The translations under genes were made by a program, and so were the position numbers. Below are positions 17,181 to 29,158 of a stretch of DNA of 64,000 nucleotides, one piece after another; within the stretch, counting starts at the first letter, position 1; the number at the start of each line of letters is the position of its first letter. The stretch spans positions 1,054,001 through 1,118,000 of the forward strand of contig NZ_WEGL01000001.1 in NCBI RefSeq assembly GCF_009604455.1, in the 5' to 3' direction. Origin of the DNA: Streptomyces sp. RB17 (GTDB lineage Bacteria; Actinomycetota; Actinomycetes; Streptomycetales; Streptomycetaceae). Below the pieces are notes generated by a model, which saw only the letters and a list, made by a program, of their open reading frames with translations, did not search any database and was not told where the DNA came from.

Positions 17181-18416
17181 TCAGGAGGAGACCGGGGTCT
17201 GCCGGGGGTGGGTCGGTCGCGGTGGCAGCGGGGCGGTGGGGGACGGCGGCACGGTCGAGCGCCACAGCCGGCGGGCTGCCGTCACCGAGGCCGCGACCAG
17301 CAGGCCGTTGCGCAGCAGCAGGAGCAGAACGCCGTACCGGTCGCTCGTCACCACGTGCAGGAAGCCGAGCGGGAACTCCAGCACCGTCAGGAAGGACGCG
17401 GCCACCACCATCAGTGCGGGCGCCCCCATGCGGCTCGCCCGGTAGGAGACACAGACCGCGGCCAGGCCGATCAGCCACACCAGGTACTGCGGGCTGATCA
17501 CCCGGCTGGTGACCGTGAACAGCAGGACGGCGGTGAAGGCCGCCTCCGCGAGGGTGTGCGGCGCCCTGCGGGTCGCGCGCAGCCGCCACAGCAGCAGCCA
17601 GCCGAACGCGGTCACGGTCAGCGCCAGTGCCGCCGTGCTGACCTGGTCCACATACGGGCCGACGAACTCGATCGACCCGTAGTTCAGCAGCACCTGGCCC
17701 TGCCAGCCGAAGTGCCGGGCCACATGGAAGACCAGGGCGCCCAGCGACTCCACCTCGGTGCCCCGGTCCCGCTGGAAGGTCAGGAAGGCGAAGGCACCCG
17801 GCATGGACACCGAGAACAGCGCCGCGATTCCCGTCGCGGTCACCGCCGCCGACCACCACGCCCGCCGCCGCACGGCACCGACCAGCAGCAGCGCCGGCCA
17901 CACCTTCAGCAGCGCCCCGAACGCGGTCAGCGCCCCCATCACCCGCGGATGCCGGGCCCCGGCGAGCAGCGCCGCCACGGCAACCGCGGTCACCATCACG
18001 TCGTAGCGCGCGTACACCGTCGGACCGAGCAGCGGCACGCCCGCCACCCACACCCAGGCGCCGCGCTGGGAGCGGCCGGGGCGTCGGCGCGGATACAGCA
18101 GCAGCGCCAGCACGACCACGTCGGCGAGGAAGGCCAGCACGAAGAAGGCGTGCGCGTACGACAGGAAGGGCAGGGCGGCGGGGGAGAGCACCGGGAGGGC
18201 GGCGGCCGGCGGGTACTGCCAGGTCACGTCGTCCAGCGGAAACGTTCCCTGGCGCAGCACCTCGTACCAGCCCCGGTAGATCACCGACACGTCGGAGGTG
18301 ACGTCCGGGCCCGGGAACAGGTACACCTGGAAGACGAACAGCAGCAGCATCGCGCGGGTGACGCCCCAGGTCGCGAGCAGCCATGCCAGGGACCGCCCGG
18401 CGCCTTTCGTCTCCAC
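17181..18416 (-). CDS. GT87-type polyprenyl-phosphate mannosyltransferase (DUF2029)
   Basis: 411 residues from GTG 18416 (AGGGGA at good spacing). About ten hydrophobic helices, with the family motif region YPPAAALPVLSP after the first outer loop (Asp-rich GPDVTSDVSVIYRGWYE holds the likely catalytic Asp). GT87 enzymes use polyprenyl-phospho-mannose to extend lipoglycans outside the membrane; the mycobacterial relative Rv2181 adds alpha-1,2-mannose. It is divergent from the PimB-type gene (118 bp), consistent with shared glycolipid work. Confidence 0.87.
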   Translation of the reverse strand: METKGAGRSLAWLLATWGVTRAMLLLFVFQVYLFPGPDVTSDVSVIYRGWYEVLRQGTFPLDDVTWQYPPAAALPVLSPAALPFLSYAHAFFVLAFLADVVVLALLLYPRRRPGRSQRGAWVWVAGVPLLGPTVYARYDVMVTAVAVAALLAGARHPRVMGALTAFGALLKVWPALLLVGAVRRRAWWSAAVTATGIAALFSVSMPGAFAFLTFQRDRGTEVESLGALVFHVARHFGWQGQVLLNYGSIEFVGPYVDQVSTAALALTVTAFGWLLLWRLRATRRAPHTLAEAAFTAVLLFTVTSRVISPQYLVWLIGLAAVCVSYRASRMGAPALMVVAASFLTVLEFPLGFLHVVTSDRYGVLLLLLRNGLLVAASVTAARRLWRSTVPPSPTAPLPPRPTHPRQTPVSS

Positions 18417-18519
18417 GTGATCCCCTGCCGTTCGGTTGCCGGTCGGGGACCATGATGTCGTGCGCGTCTGTGTGCATGCCACAAACTCGGCCACACCCGG
18501 CTCCGGACGGCTGAACCGG

Positions 18520-18525
18520 TAGGGT
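18520..18525 (+). promoter_or_regulatory. -10 box of a leaderless promoter for the PimB-type gene
   Basis: TAGGGT ends 8 nt before ATG 18534. Confidence 0.5.
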
Positions 18526-18533
18526 CGGCGGCG

Positions 18534-21465
<2,932 letters not shown>

Positions 21466-21484
21466 CACACCGTCAGGAGGCGTG

Positions 21485-23281
21485 CTACTTCGCGTAGATC
21501 GCCTCGATCTCGGCCGCGTAGTCCTTCGCCACCACGTTCCGCTTGAGCTTCAGCGACGGGGTGAGGTGGCCCGACTCCTCCGTGAACTGGGAGGGCAGAA
21601 TGCGGAACTTCCGCACCGATTCCGCCTTCGACACCGCGGCGTTGCCGTCGTCGACCGCCGTCTGGATCGCCGCGTTCAGATCCGGGTCGTCCTTCAGCGA
21701 CGCCGCGGTGGAGCCCGCCGGCTTGCCGTGCTCGGCGGCCCAACGGTCCAGGAACTCCTCGTCGATGGTGACCAGCGCGCCCACGAACGGCCGCCCGTCG
21801 CCCACCACCATGCACTCCGCGACCAGCGCGTGCGCGCGGATCCGGTCCTCGATCACCGCGGGCGCCACGTTCTTGCCGCCCGCCGTGACGATGATCTCCT
21901 TCTTCCGGCCGGTGATCCTGAGATAGCCGTCCTCGTCCAGGGTGCCGATGTCACCGGTGTGGAACCAGCCGTCGGCCAGCGCCTCCGCCGTCGCGCCCGG
22001 GTTGTTCCAGTACTCCTTGAACAGGTGCTCGCCGTGCAGCAGCACCTCGCCGTCGTCCGCTATCCGCACCACCGAGCCGGGCAGCGGCTGACCGACCGTG
22101 CCGATCTTCTGCCGGTCCCACGGGTTGAAGGCCGTGGCCGCGCAGGACTCGGTGAGGCCGTACCCCTCCAGCACCGTGAAGCCGATGCCGCGGAAGAAGT
22201 GGCCGAGCCGCTCGCCCAGCGGGGCGCCGCCGGAGATGGCGTACTCGCCCCGGCCGCCGAGGACCGCGCGCAGCTTGCTGTAGACCAGCCTGTCGAAGAC
22301 CTTGTGCTTGACCTTCAGGCCGATCGACGGGCCGGAGGCGCTGTCCAGCGCCTTGCTGTAGGCGATCGCGGTGTCCGCCGCCCTGTCGAAGATCGCGCCC
22401 TTGCCGTCCGCCTGCGCCTTGGCGCGCGCCGTGTTGTAGACCTTCTCGAAGACACGCGGGACACCGAGGATCAGCGTCGGCCGGAAGGCGGCCAGCTCGT
22501 CGGTGAGGTGCTTGATGTCCGGGACGCAGCCCAGCTTGATCGGCGCCATCATCGGCGCGATCTGCACCAGGCGGCCGAAGACGTGCGCCAGCGGCAGGAA
22601 GAGCAGGACCGAGCACTCGCCGGTACGGAACAGCGGGCGCAGCCGCTCCACGATGTTGCCGCACTCGGCGAAGAAGCTGCGGTGGGTGAGGACACAGCCC
22701 TTGGGGCGGCCCGTGGTGCCGGAGGTGTACACGATGGTCGCCGGGTCATCGGCCCGGGCGAGCGAGCTGCGCTCCTCCACCGTCTGGTCCGACACGTCCT
22801 GGCCGAGCCGCCCCAGCTCCTCCACGCCGCCGGCCTCGATCTGCCAGACGTGCTTGAGGGCGGGCAGCGACTCGCGCACCGACTCCACGGCCCCGGCGTG
22901 GTTGTCCAGTTCCACGATGCAGGCGGTCGCGCCCGAGTCGGACAGGATCCACTGCACCTGCTCCGGCGAGCTGGTCTCGTACACCGGCACGGTGACCGCG
23001 CCCGCGCTCCAGATCGCGAAGTCGAGCAGGGTCCACTCGTACCGGGTCCGGGACATCAGGCCCACCCGGTCGCCGGGCTGGACGCCGGAGGCGATGAGAC
23101 CCTTGGCGGCGGCGCGCACCTCGGCGAGGAAGGCGGCGGCCGTCACGTCCTGCCAGGTGCCCCCGGTCTTGCGGGCGATGACGGCGACGTCGGGATGCTG
23201 CGCGGCGTTTCTACGGACGATGTCGGTCAGATTGCCGTCCGCAGGGACCTCGTACAAAGCCGGAAGGCTGAACTCGCGCAA
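21485..23281 (-). CDS. fadD: Long-chain fatty-acid-CoA ligase (AMP-forming)
   Basis: 598 residues. The AMP-binding P-loop is TIVYTSGTTGRPKGC (about residues 180-195); the A5 motif is EGYGLTESCAATAFN, and DGWFHTGDIGTLDEDGYLRITGRKKEIIVTAG is the hinge region, read here as two blocks. Lys near the end (SLKLKRNVV) is the usual catalytic A10 residue. It activates fatty acids to acyl-CoA through an acyl-AMP. The mycobacterial counterpart in the same gene order is fadD15. It converges on the flavoprotein gene with only 19 bp between them. Confidence 0.93.
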   Translation of the reverse strand: MREFSLPALYEVPADGNLTDIVRRNAAQHPDVAVIARKTGGTWQDVTAAAFLAEVRAAAKGLIASGVQPGDRVGLMSRTRYEWTLLDFAIWSAGAVTVPVYETSSPEQVQWILSDSGATACIVELDNHAGAVESVRESLPALKHVWQIEAGGVEELGRLGQDVSDQTVEERSSLARADDPATIVYTSGTTGRPKGCVLTHRSFFAECGNIVERLRPLFRTGECSVLLFLPLAHVFGRLVQIAPMMAPIKLGCVPDIKHLTDELAAFRPTLILGVPRVFEKVYNTARAKAQADGKGAIFDRAADTAIAYSKALDSASGPSIGLKVKHKVFDRLVYSKLRAVLGGRGEYAISGGAPLGERLGHFFRGIGFTVLEGYGLTESCAATAFNPWDRQKIGTVGQPLPGSVVRIADDGEVLLHGEHLFKEYWNNPGATAEALADGWFHTGDIGTLDEDGYLRITGRKKEIIVTAGGKNVAPAVIEDRIRAHALVAECMVVGDGRPFVGALVTIDEEFLDRWAAEHGKPAGSTAASLKDDPDLNAAIQTAVDDGNAAVSKAESVRKFRILPSQFTEESGHLTPSLKLKRNVVAKDYAAEIEAIYAK

Positions 23282-23577
23282 GACTGCTGCTCCTCATAGG
23301 GCGCCGGCGCCACGACTCTGTGTGATGCGACGGTGCGGTCCAAGGCTCGGGCAGGTGCTCGGGAATTCAGCTGTTGAAATCCAGAGCACGACTGGACTGC
23401 CCGGACGTTACCCGCCGGTATGGCGTTCCCGACAGGGGTTCCCGGTGAGATGTTCGCTGCGTCACACATGTTGGCGTTCCTTCGCGCACAGTAGTCCACG
23501 GCTGAACCGACCGGCGAGTAACCGCAGGCGGGGCCGACACTGTTCACGCACACCGCACACGCCTACGCTTGATCGCC
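23282..23577. promoter_or_regulatory. Divergent promoter region between fadD and the metallophosphoesterase gene
   Basis: 296 bp without a credible gene. For the plus strand, TACGCT (23564-23569) ends 8 nt before ATG 23578, indicating a leaderless mRNA. For the minus strand, TACTGT near 23490 is a plausible -10 box, leaving a leader of about 200 nt before fadD. A GGGCGCCGGCGCC palindrome (23299-23311) lies next to the fadD start. Confidence 0.5.
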
Positions 23578-24390
23578 ATGGCATCCACACCCTCCGGTAA
23601 CCGAGACGCCGGGCGACGCAGCACGCGCGTCCACGTGGTCAGCGACGTGCACGGCAACGCGCGGGACCTGGCCCGGGCGGGCGAGGGTGCGGACGCCTTG
23701 ATCTGCCTGGGCGATCTCGTCCTCTTCCTCGACTACGCCGACCACTCGCGCGGCATCTTCCCGGACCTGTTCGGCAAGGAGAACGCCGACCGCATCGTCG
23801 CGCTGCGCACCGCCCGCCGCTTCGAGGAGGCCCGGGAGTTCGGCGCCCGGCTGTGGGGCGACATCGGCACGGACCGGGCCGCGGCCGTCGAGAGGGCGGT
23901 GCGCAAGCAGTACGCCGAGCTGTTCGCCGCGTTCCCGACCCCGACGTACGCCACCTACGGCAACGTCGACATGCCGCCGCTCTGGAAGGACTACGCCCAT
24001 CCCGGCACCACCGTGCTCGACGGGCAACGGGTGGAGATCGGCGGCTGGACCTTCGGCTTCGTCGGCGGCGGTCTGCGCACGCCCATGCGGACGCCGTACG
24101 AGATCGGTGACGAGGAGTACGCGGCGAAGATCGAGGCGGTCGGCGAGGTCGACGTGCTGTGCACGCACATCCCGCCGGAGGTTCCCGAGCTGGTCTACGA
24201 CACCGTCGCGCGCCGCTTCGAGCGGGGCAGCCGGGCCCTGCTGGCCGCGATCCGCCGCACGAAGCCTCGTTATGCGCTCTTCGGGCATGTCCATCAGCCG
24301 CTCGTGCGCCGTATGCGGATCGGCGCGACGGAGTGCGTGAACGTGGGCCACTTCGCGGGGACGGGCCGCCCCTGGGCGCTCGAATGGTGA
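23578..24390 (+). CDS. Calcineurin-like metallophosphoesterase
   Basis: 270 residues. The metal-binding motifs appear in order: VVSDVHGNA (D-x-H), ICLGDLVLFLDYA (GD), YGNVDMPP (GN[HD]-type), CTHIPPE (GH-like) and FGHVHQP (GHxH). It therefore has a full two-metal site. Substrate could be a cyclic nucleotide, nucleotide sugar or phospholipid; nothing here decides. It is divergent from fadD. Confidence 0.88.
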   Translation: MASTPSGNRDAGRRSTRVHVVSDVHGNARDLARAGEGADALICLGDLVLFLDYADHSRGIFPDLFGKENADRIVALRTARRFEEAREFGARLWGDIGTDRAAAVERAVRKQYAELFAAFPTPTYATYGNVDMPPLWKDYAHPGTTVLDGQRVEIGGWTFGFVGGGLRTPMRTPYEIGDEEYAAKIEAVGEVDVLCTHIPPEVPELVYDTVARRFERGSRALLAAIRRTKPRYALFGHVHQPLVRRMRIGATECVNVGHFAGTGRPWALEW

Positions 24391-24524
24391 CGTGAACGGT
24401 GACCGGTCGAGGGTGGGTGGGACATGGGGTGAAGGCGGCAGGTCGGCGGCGCGGTAGCCTTCACGCTGCACACACGTGCGCACGACGACCTCTGTACCGG
24501 CCCGCATCTGGAGGAGCCACGGCG

Positions 24525-24965
24525 ATGGCGGAACACACCAGCTCGAGCATCACCATCGAGGCGGCACCGGCCGACGTCATGGGGGTGATCGCCGACTTCG
24601 CCCGTTACCCGGACTGGACCGGCGAGGTGAAGGAGGCGGAGGTCCTCAAGACCGACGACCAGGGCCGCGCCGAGCAGGTCCGGCTCGTCATGGACGCGGG
24701 CGCCATCAAGGACGACCAGACGCTGGCCTACACCTGGACCGGCGACAACGAGGTCTCCTGGACCCTGGTCAAGTCCCAGATGCTGCGCTCCCTGGACGGC
24801 TCGTACATCCTCAAGCCGACGGGCCCCGCCACGACGGAGGTCACCTACCTCCTCACGGTGGACGTCAAGATCCCCATGCTCGGCATGATCAAGCGCAAGG
24901 CGGAGAAGGTCATCATCGACCGCGCCCTGGCGGGCCTGAAGAAGAGGGTGGAGTCGGCGGAGTAG
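24525..24965 (+). CDS. SRPBCC (START/polyketide cyclase-like) family protein
   Basis: 146 residues from ATG 24525, with GGAGGAGCC in front. The first strand and helix (SSSITIEAAPADVMGVIADFARYPDWTGEV, read in pieces) are typical of the helix-grip fold, with a hydrophobic cavity. No catalytic set is visible, so a lipid or hydrophobic ligand carrier is likely. In mycobacteria the homologue (Rv2185c) is next to an ArsA-like ATPase gene; here a tandem-repeat array separates them. Confidence 0.88.
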   Translation: MAEHTSSSITIEAAPADVMGVIADFARYPDWTGEVKEAEVLKTDDQGRAEQVRLVMDAGAIKDDQTLAYTWTGDNEVSWTLVKSQMLRSLDGSYILKPTGPATTEVTYLLTVDVKIPMLGMIKRKAEKVIIDRALAGLKKRVESAE

Positions 24966-24984
24966 CCGCCCCTGGAGCCACCAC

Positions 24985-26200
24985 GACGTCCGGCTAGCCA
25001 CCGGTCGCGTCCGCCCACCCGGCCGCGGGCGGCCACGTGTCCACGGCCCGACCCGCCGCATACGGCCGCGCGCCTCCACGCCCCCATCCAGTCGCGGTTG
25101 ACCGCGCACCGCATGCCGCTCGTGGAGCCGGGGTGCGTGCGCCGCATCCCGCCCGTCCCGCCGTGGTCGGCAGCGCATCGAACCGCCTCGCCCAGCGGCG
25201 GGCGGTCGGCCAGCCATCCGTCGGGTCCGGTCGCCCGGCCGCGGGCGGTCATGTGTCCACTGCCGCCACTCGCCGTGTTCACGGCCCCATCCCGCCCGTC
25301 CAGTCGTGGTTGGCCGCGCACCGCGTTCGTCGTGCCGTGGGTGGCCGTGCGCCGCATGCCGCTCGTGGAGCCGGGGTGCGTGCGCCGCATCCCACTCGAC
25401 CGGCCGTGGTCGGTCGCGCATCGAACCGCCTCGCCCAGCGGCGGGCGGTCGGCTGGCCATCCGTCGGGTCCGGTCGCCCGGCCGCGGGCGGTCATGTGTC
25501 CATTGCCGCCACTCGCCGTGTTCACGGCCCCATCCCGCCCGTCCAGTGGCGGTTGGCCGCGCACCGCGTTGGTCGTGCTGTGGGTGGCCGTGCGCTGCAT
25601 GCCGCTCGTGGAGCCGGGGTGCGTGCGCCGCATCCCACTCGACCGGCCGTGGTCGGTCGCGCATCGAACCGCCTCGCCCAGCGGTGGGCGGTCGGCCAGC
25701 CATCCGTCGGGTCCGGTCGCCCGGCCGCGGGCGGTCATGTGTCCATTGCGCCACTCGCCGTGTTCACGGCCCCATCCCGCCCGTCCAGTGGCGGTTGGCC
25801 GCGCACCGCGTTGGTCGTGCTGTGGGTGGCCGTGCGCTGCATGCCGCTCGTGGAGCCGGGGTGCGTGCGCCGCATCCCACTCGACCGGCCGTGGTCGGTC
25901 GCGCATCGAACCGCCTCGCCCAGCGGTGGGCGGTCGGCCAGCCATCCGTCGGGTCCGGTCGCCCGGCCGCGGGCGGTCATGTGTCCATTGCGCCACTCGC
26001 CGTGTTCACGGCCCCATCCCGCCCGTCCAGTCGTGGTTGGCCGCGCACCGCGTTCGTCGTGCCGTGGGTGGCCGTGCGCCGCATGCCGCTCGTGGAGCCG
26101 GGGTGCCCGCGCGCCGCATCCCGCCCGTCCCGTCGTGGTCGGCCGCGCTTCGAACCCGCCCGCCCAGCCGCGGGCGGCAAGCCGTCGGTGCCGGGTGGCG
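24985..26200. repeat. Array of five 242-244-bp tandem repeats, non-coding by appearance
   Basis: The landmark GCCGCATCCC recurs at 25141, 25384, 25627, 25869 and 26113, spacings 243, 243, 242 and 244 bp. Copies 2-4 are nearly identical; the flanking half copies (24990-25140 and after 26113) are divergent. The unit holds two related half-units (GCATCCC, then a CCGTGGTCGG- or GCGGTTGGC-type block). Both strands stay open over long distances because GC is high and the period is near 81 codons. However, a one-base deletion shared by two copies (TTGCCGCC versus TTGCGCC near 25506 and 25747) shifts every frame, so I read it as non-coding DNA. Confidence 0.9.
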
Positions 26201-26317
26201 CGACCGGCCCCCGGCCGGCCGCCGTCCGGCAGCGCCGGCCACCCGTTGCCTCGGCCCGGGCGCCGTCCAGCGCTTCCGCGTCGGCTACGGCCAACACCCC
26301 GTGCCCCCGCCCTCCGT

Positions 26318-26323
26318 TACCGT
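26318..26323 (+). promoter_or_regulatory. -10 box of a leaderless promoter for the ArsA-like ATPase
   Basis: TACCGT ends 8 nt before ATG 26332. Confidence 0.45.
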
Positions 26324-26331
26324 TCAGCCTC

Positions 26332-27507
26332 ATGCGCACCATCCTGATCACGGGCCCGGGCGGCAGCGGTCGTACGACCGTCGCCGCCGCCACCGCACAG
26401 CGCGCCGCAGGCGAGGGCGTCCGCACGCTTCTCCTGAGTGCCGACCGCACCGACAGCCTCGGCACCGCGCTGGGCTTCGCGACAGGACCGGCGCCCAGGG
26501 AGGCCGCCGTGAACCTCACCGCCTGGCGTCCCGACGCCGTCGCCCGGTTCCGGGAGGACCTCACCGGCTTCCAGAACCGCGCAGCAAGCGCCCTCGACCT
26601 GCTCGGCGCCGCCCGGCTGGACGAAGAGGAGGTCACCCCGCTGCCCGGCGCCGAGGAGCTGTCCTTCCTGCGGGCCGTCAGGGACGCGGCGCTGTCGGAG
26701 CGCTACGACCTGCTCGTCGTGGACCTCCCGCCCCTCCCGCAGGCCCTCGCCCTGCTCGCCCTCCCCGAGGAGCTGCGCCGCTATCTGCGCCGCCTGCTCC
26801 CGCCCGAGCGGCAGGCGGCCCGCGCCCTGCGCCCGGTCCTCGGCCGGCTGGCCGGCGTGCCGATGCCCTCCGAGTGGCTGTACGAGACGGCCGCCCGCTG
26901 GGACCTCGAACTCGCCGCCGTGGAGGCCGTCCTCACCGACCGGCACACCGCCGTGCGCCTGGTCGCCGAACCCGGCCCGGCCGGCGCCGACGCCGTACGG
27001 ACCGCGGGCCTCGGCCTCGCCCTGCGCGGCCTGCGCACCGAGGCCCTGATCGCCAACCGCACCCTGCCCGAGACCGACCCGGAGAGCCTGCTCGCCGGAC
27101 TCCTCGCCCAGCAGCGCAAGGCCCTCGCCGACTGGCAGGAGCAGCCGTACGACGTCCACCCCGTCCCGCACCTCGGCCACGACCCGCGCGGCGCCGACGA
27201 CCTCGCCGCCCTCGCCGTACCGGACGTCAACCCGTCGCCCACCCCCGTCGAGTGGCCCGTCACCGACCGGCGAGGCGAGGACGGCGTACTGGTCTGGCAC
27301 ATCCCGCTGCCCGGCGCGATACGGGACGAGCTGGACCTGATCAGGCGCGGCGACGAGCTCGTGATCACCGTGGGCCCGTTTCGGCGGATCGTCCCGCTGC
27401 CCTCCGCCCTGCGCCGCTGCACCGTCGCCGGGGCCGGCCTGCGCGAGGGCGAGCTGCGCGTCCGGTTCGTCCCGGACCCCGGCCTGTGGCCCGCAACCGG
27501 ACGGTGA
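26332..27507 (+). CDS. ArsA/GET3-type anion-transporting ATPase family protein
   Basis: 391 residues. The deviant P-loop is TGPGGSGRTT (residues 7-16), where both lysines of KGGVGKT are lost and Arg14 replaces the Walker A lysine. Switch I region is LLLSADRTDSLG and Walker B is LLVVDLPPLPQALA. The C-terminal 100 residues are beta-rich, like the HSP20-like end of plant and actinobacterial ArsA proteins. The family inserts or moves proteins or anions with ATP; in this actinobacterial group the role is unknown. It follows the repeat array and precedes DUF5304. Confidence 0.85.
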   Translation: MRTILITGPGGSGRTTVAAATAQRAAGEGVRTLLLSADRTDSLGTALGFATGPAPREAAVNLTAWRPDAVARFREDLTGFQNRAASALDLLGAARLDEEEVTPLPGAEELSFLRAVRDAALSERYDLLVVDLPPLPQALALLALPEELRRYLRRLLPPERQAARALRPVLGRLAGVPMPSEWLYETAARWDLELAAVEAVLTDRHTAVRLVAEPGPAGADAVRTAGLGLALRGLRTEALIANRTLPETDPESLLAGLLAQQRKALADWQEQPYDVHPVPHLGHDPRGADDLAALAVPDVNPSPTPVEWPVTDRRGEDGVLVWHIPLPGAIRDELDLIRRGDELVITVGPFRRIVPLPSALRRCTVAGAGLREGELRVRFVPDPGLWPATGR

Positions 27508-27567
27508 TGATCCGGGTACGCCAGTTCGGGTAACGTCGTAAAGGCGAACCGTAGTCAGGAGTCCGCC

Positions 27568-28068
27568 ATGAGCGAAGAGCGTCCCGCATCCGACTCGTCC
27601 GAGGGATATGAGGCACAGGGGCGGGCGACCGACGCCGACGCCTGGGCCACGGCCTGCGCCGAGGACCTCGCCGCCGAGAAGACCCGCCGCCGCGCGGAGC
27701 ACGGCCCGCAGCCGGGCTCGGCCGCGGAGGAACTGAAGAAACTCGTGGACACGGTGGCCGACAAGCTGTCCGGCCTCCAGTCACCGCTCCTCGGTGGCCT
27801 CGCCGGGCCCGCCGCCCAGCAGGTGGTGCGCCAGGTCGTCCAGCAGGCCAAGGCCGCCGTCGAGCCCGTCATAGACCGCAACCCGGACGTCTTCGACCAC
27901 CTGGCCGCGGCCGGCGGCGAACTGCTCGCCGCCTACCGCTCCGCCGTCCAGGCCCAGGAGCGCCGCTGGACCGCCCGCACCGCCGACGACCTGACCCGCG
28001 AGGGGCCGGACGACCGGCGGGACGGGGGCGAGGGCACCGGCCCGGGGGAGCGGATCGACCTGGACTGA
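27568..28068 (+). CDS. DUF5304 family protein
   Basis: 166 residues, soluble, acidic ends. A helical centre (EELKKLVDTVADKLSGLQ, then QQVVRQVVQQAKAAVEPVIDR) looks amphipathic. No catalytic residues or membrane segments. Start ATG 27568 has AGTCAGGAG in front. In mycobacteria a small conserved hypothetical gene (Rv2183c) holds the same place beside the ArsA-like gene. Function unknown. Confidence 0.82.
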   Translation: MSEERPASDSSEGYEAQGRATDADAWATACAEDLAAEKTRRRAEHGPQPGSAAEELKKLVDTVADKLSGLQSPLLGGLAGPAAQQVVRQVVQQAKAAVEPVIDRNPDVFDHLAAAGGELLAAYRSAVQAQERRWTARTADDLTREGPDDRRDGGEGTGPGERIDLD

Positions 28069-28135
28069 AGCGCTTTCCCGGCAGGGCCTCGGGTACGGTT
28101 GGCCGTAGCGGGGCTCGACCGAAACTGAGGGATTC

Positions 28136-29089
28136 ATGGGACTCACCATCGGCGTCGACATCGGCGGCACCAAGATCGCGGCCGGCGTGGTCGACGAGGA
28201 AGGCAACATCCTCTCGACCTTCAAGGTGCCGACCCCCACCACGCCCGAGGCCATCGTGGACGCCATCGCCTCGGCGGTGGAGGGTGCGCGCGCCGGGCAC
28301 GAGATCGTCGGCGTGGGCATCGGTGCGGCCGGTTACGTCAACCGGCAGCGCTCGACGGTGTACTTCGCGCCGAACATCGACTGGCGCCAGGAGCCGCTGA
28401 AGGAGAAGGTCGAGGCCCGCGTGGGCCTCCCGGTCGTGGTCGAGAACGACGCCAACGCCGCCGCCTGGGGCGAGTACAAGTTCGGCGCCGGCAAGGGCCA
28501 CCGCAACGTCATCTGCATCACGCTCGGCACCGGTCTCGGCGGCGGCATCATCATCGGCAACAAGCTGCGCCGCGGCCACTTCGGCGTGGCCGCTGAGTTC
28601 GGTCACATCCGGATGGTCCCGGACGGCCTGCTGTGCGGTTGCGGTTCGCAGGGCTGCTGGGAGCAGTACGCCTCCGGCCGCGCCCTGGTCCGCTACGCCA
28701 AGCAGCGCGCCAACGCCACCCCCGAGCACGCGGAGCTGCTGCTCTCGCTCGGTGACGGCACCCCCGACGGCATCGAGGGCAAGCACATCTCCATGGCCGC
28801 CCGCCAGGGCGACCCGGTCGCCGTCGACTCCTACCGCGAGCTGGCCCGCTGGGCCGGCGCGGGCCTCGCCGACCTCGCCTCCCTCTTCGACCCGTCCGCG
28901 TTCATCGTCGGCGGCGGCCTCTCCGACGAGGGCGAACTCGTCCTCGACCCGATCCGCAAGTCCTACAAGCGCTGGCTGGTCGGCGGCAACTGGCGCCCGG
29001 TGGCCGACGTGATCGCCGCCCAACTCGGCAACAAGGCGGGCCTGGTGGGTGCGGCGGACCTGGCCCGTGAGCCCGACCCGATCATGTAG
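28136..29089 (+). CDS. glkA: Glucokinase, ROK family
   Basis: 317 residues. The ATP-binding motif DIGGTKIAAGVVD is at the start; the catalytic Asp is in ENDANAAAWGE. The ROK zinc motif CGCGSQGCWEQYASG (Cys triplet with the upstream GHIR His) binds structural zinc. It makes glucose 6-phosphate. In S. coelicolor GlkA also mediates carbon catabolite repression (established knowledge, SCO2126). The gene has its own hairpin terminator. Confidence 0.96.
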   Translation: MGLTIGVDIGGTKIAAGVVDEEGNILSTFKVPTPTTPEAIVDAIASAVEGARAGHEIVGVGIGAAGYVNRQRSTVYFAPNIDWRQEPLKEKVEARVGLPVVVENDANAAAWGEYKFGAGKGHRNVICITLGTGLGGGIIIGNKLRRGHFGVAAEFGHIRMVPDGLLCGCGSQGCWEQYASGRALVRYAKQRANATPEHAELLLSLGDGTPDGIEGKHISMAARQGDPVAVDSYRELARWAGAGLADLASLFDPSAFIVGGGLSDEGELVLDPIRKSYKRWLVGGNWRPVADVIAAQLGNKAGLVGAADLAREPDPIM

Positions 29090-29105
29090 TGGGGTTCTGC
29101 GACAG

Positions 29106-29139
29106 TGCCCGCCGCGTCCGGTCCCGGGACGGGCGGGCA
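29106..29139 (+). terminator. Hairpin terminator after glkA
   Basis: TGCCCGCC-G-CGTCC pairs with GGACG-GGCGGGCA (one bulged G, 7-nt loop). It begins 17 nt past the stop codon. Confidence 0.65.
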
Positions 29140-29145
29140 TCGTCG

Positions 29146-29151
29146 TATGTT
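29146..29151 (+). promoter_or_regulatory. -10 box of a leaderless promoter for the EEP-fold gene
   Basis: TATGTT ends 7 nt before ATG 29159, selecting that start over an ATG at 29147 that lies in the box. Confidence 0.5.
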
Positions 29152-29158
29152 GATCGGC

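Noticed and set aside
24294..25754. Minus-strand ORF with 81-residue repeats over the tandem array
   Set aside because: Repeat units differ by indels that shift frame, no ribosome-binding site is present and codon bias is not of the genomic type.
24985..26200. CRISPR array
   Set aside because: Units are 243 bp and continuous without unique spacers; no cas gene is near.
25098..27533. A plus-strand ORF of about 800 codons running from the repeat array into the ArsA-like gene
   Set aside because: It crosses the array in a frame that is broken by the 242- and 244-bp copies and overlaps the true ATPase gene in another frame. It is a high-GC shadow.
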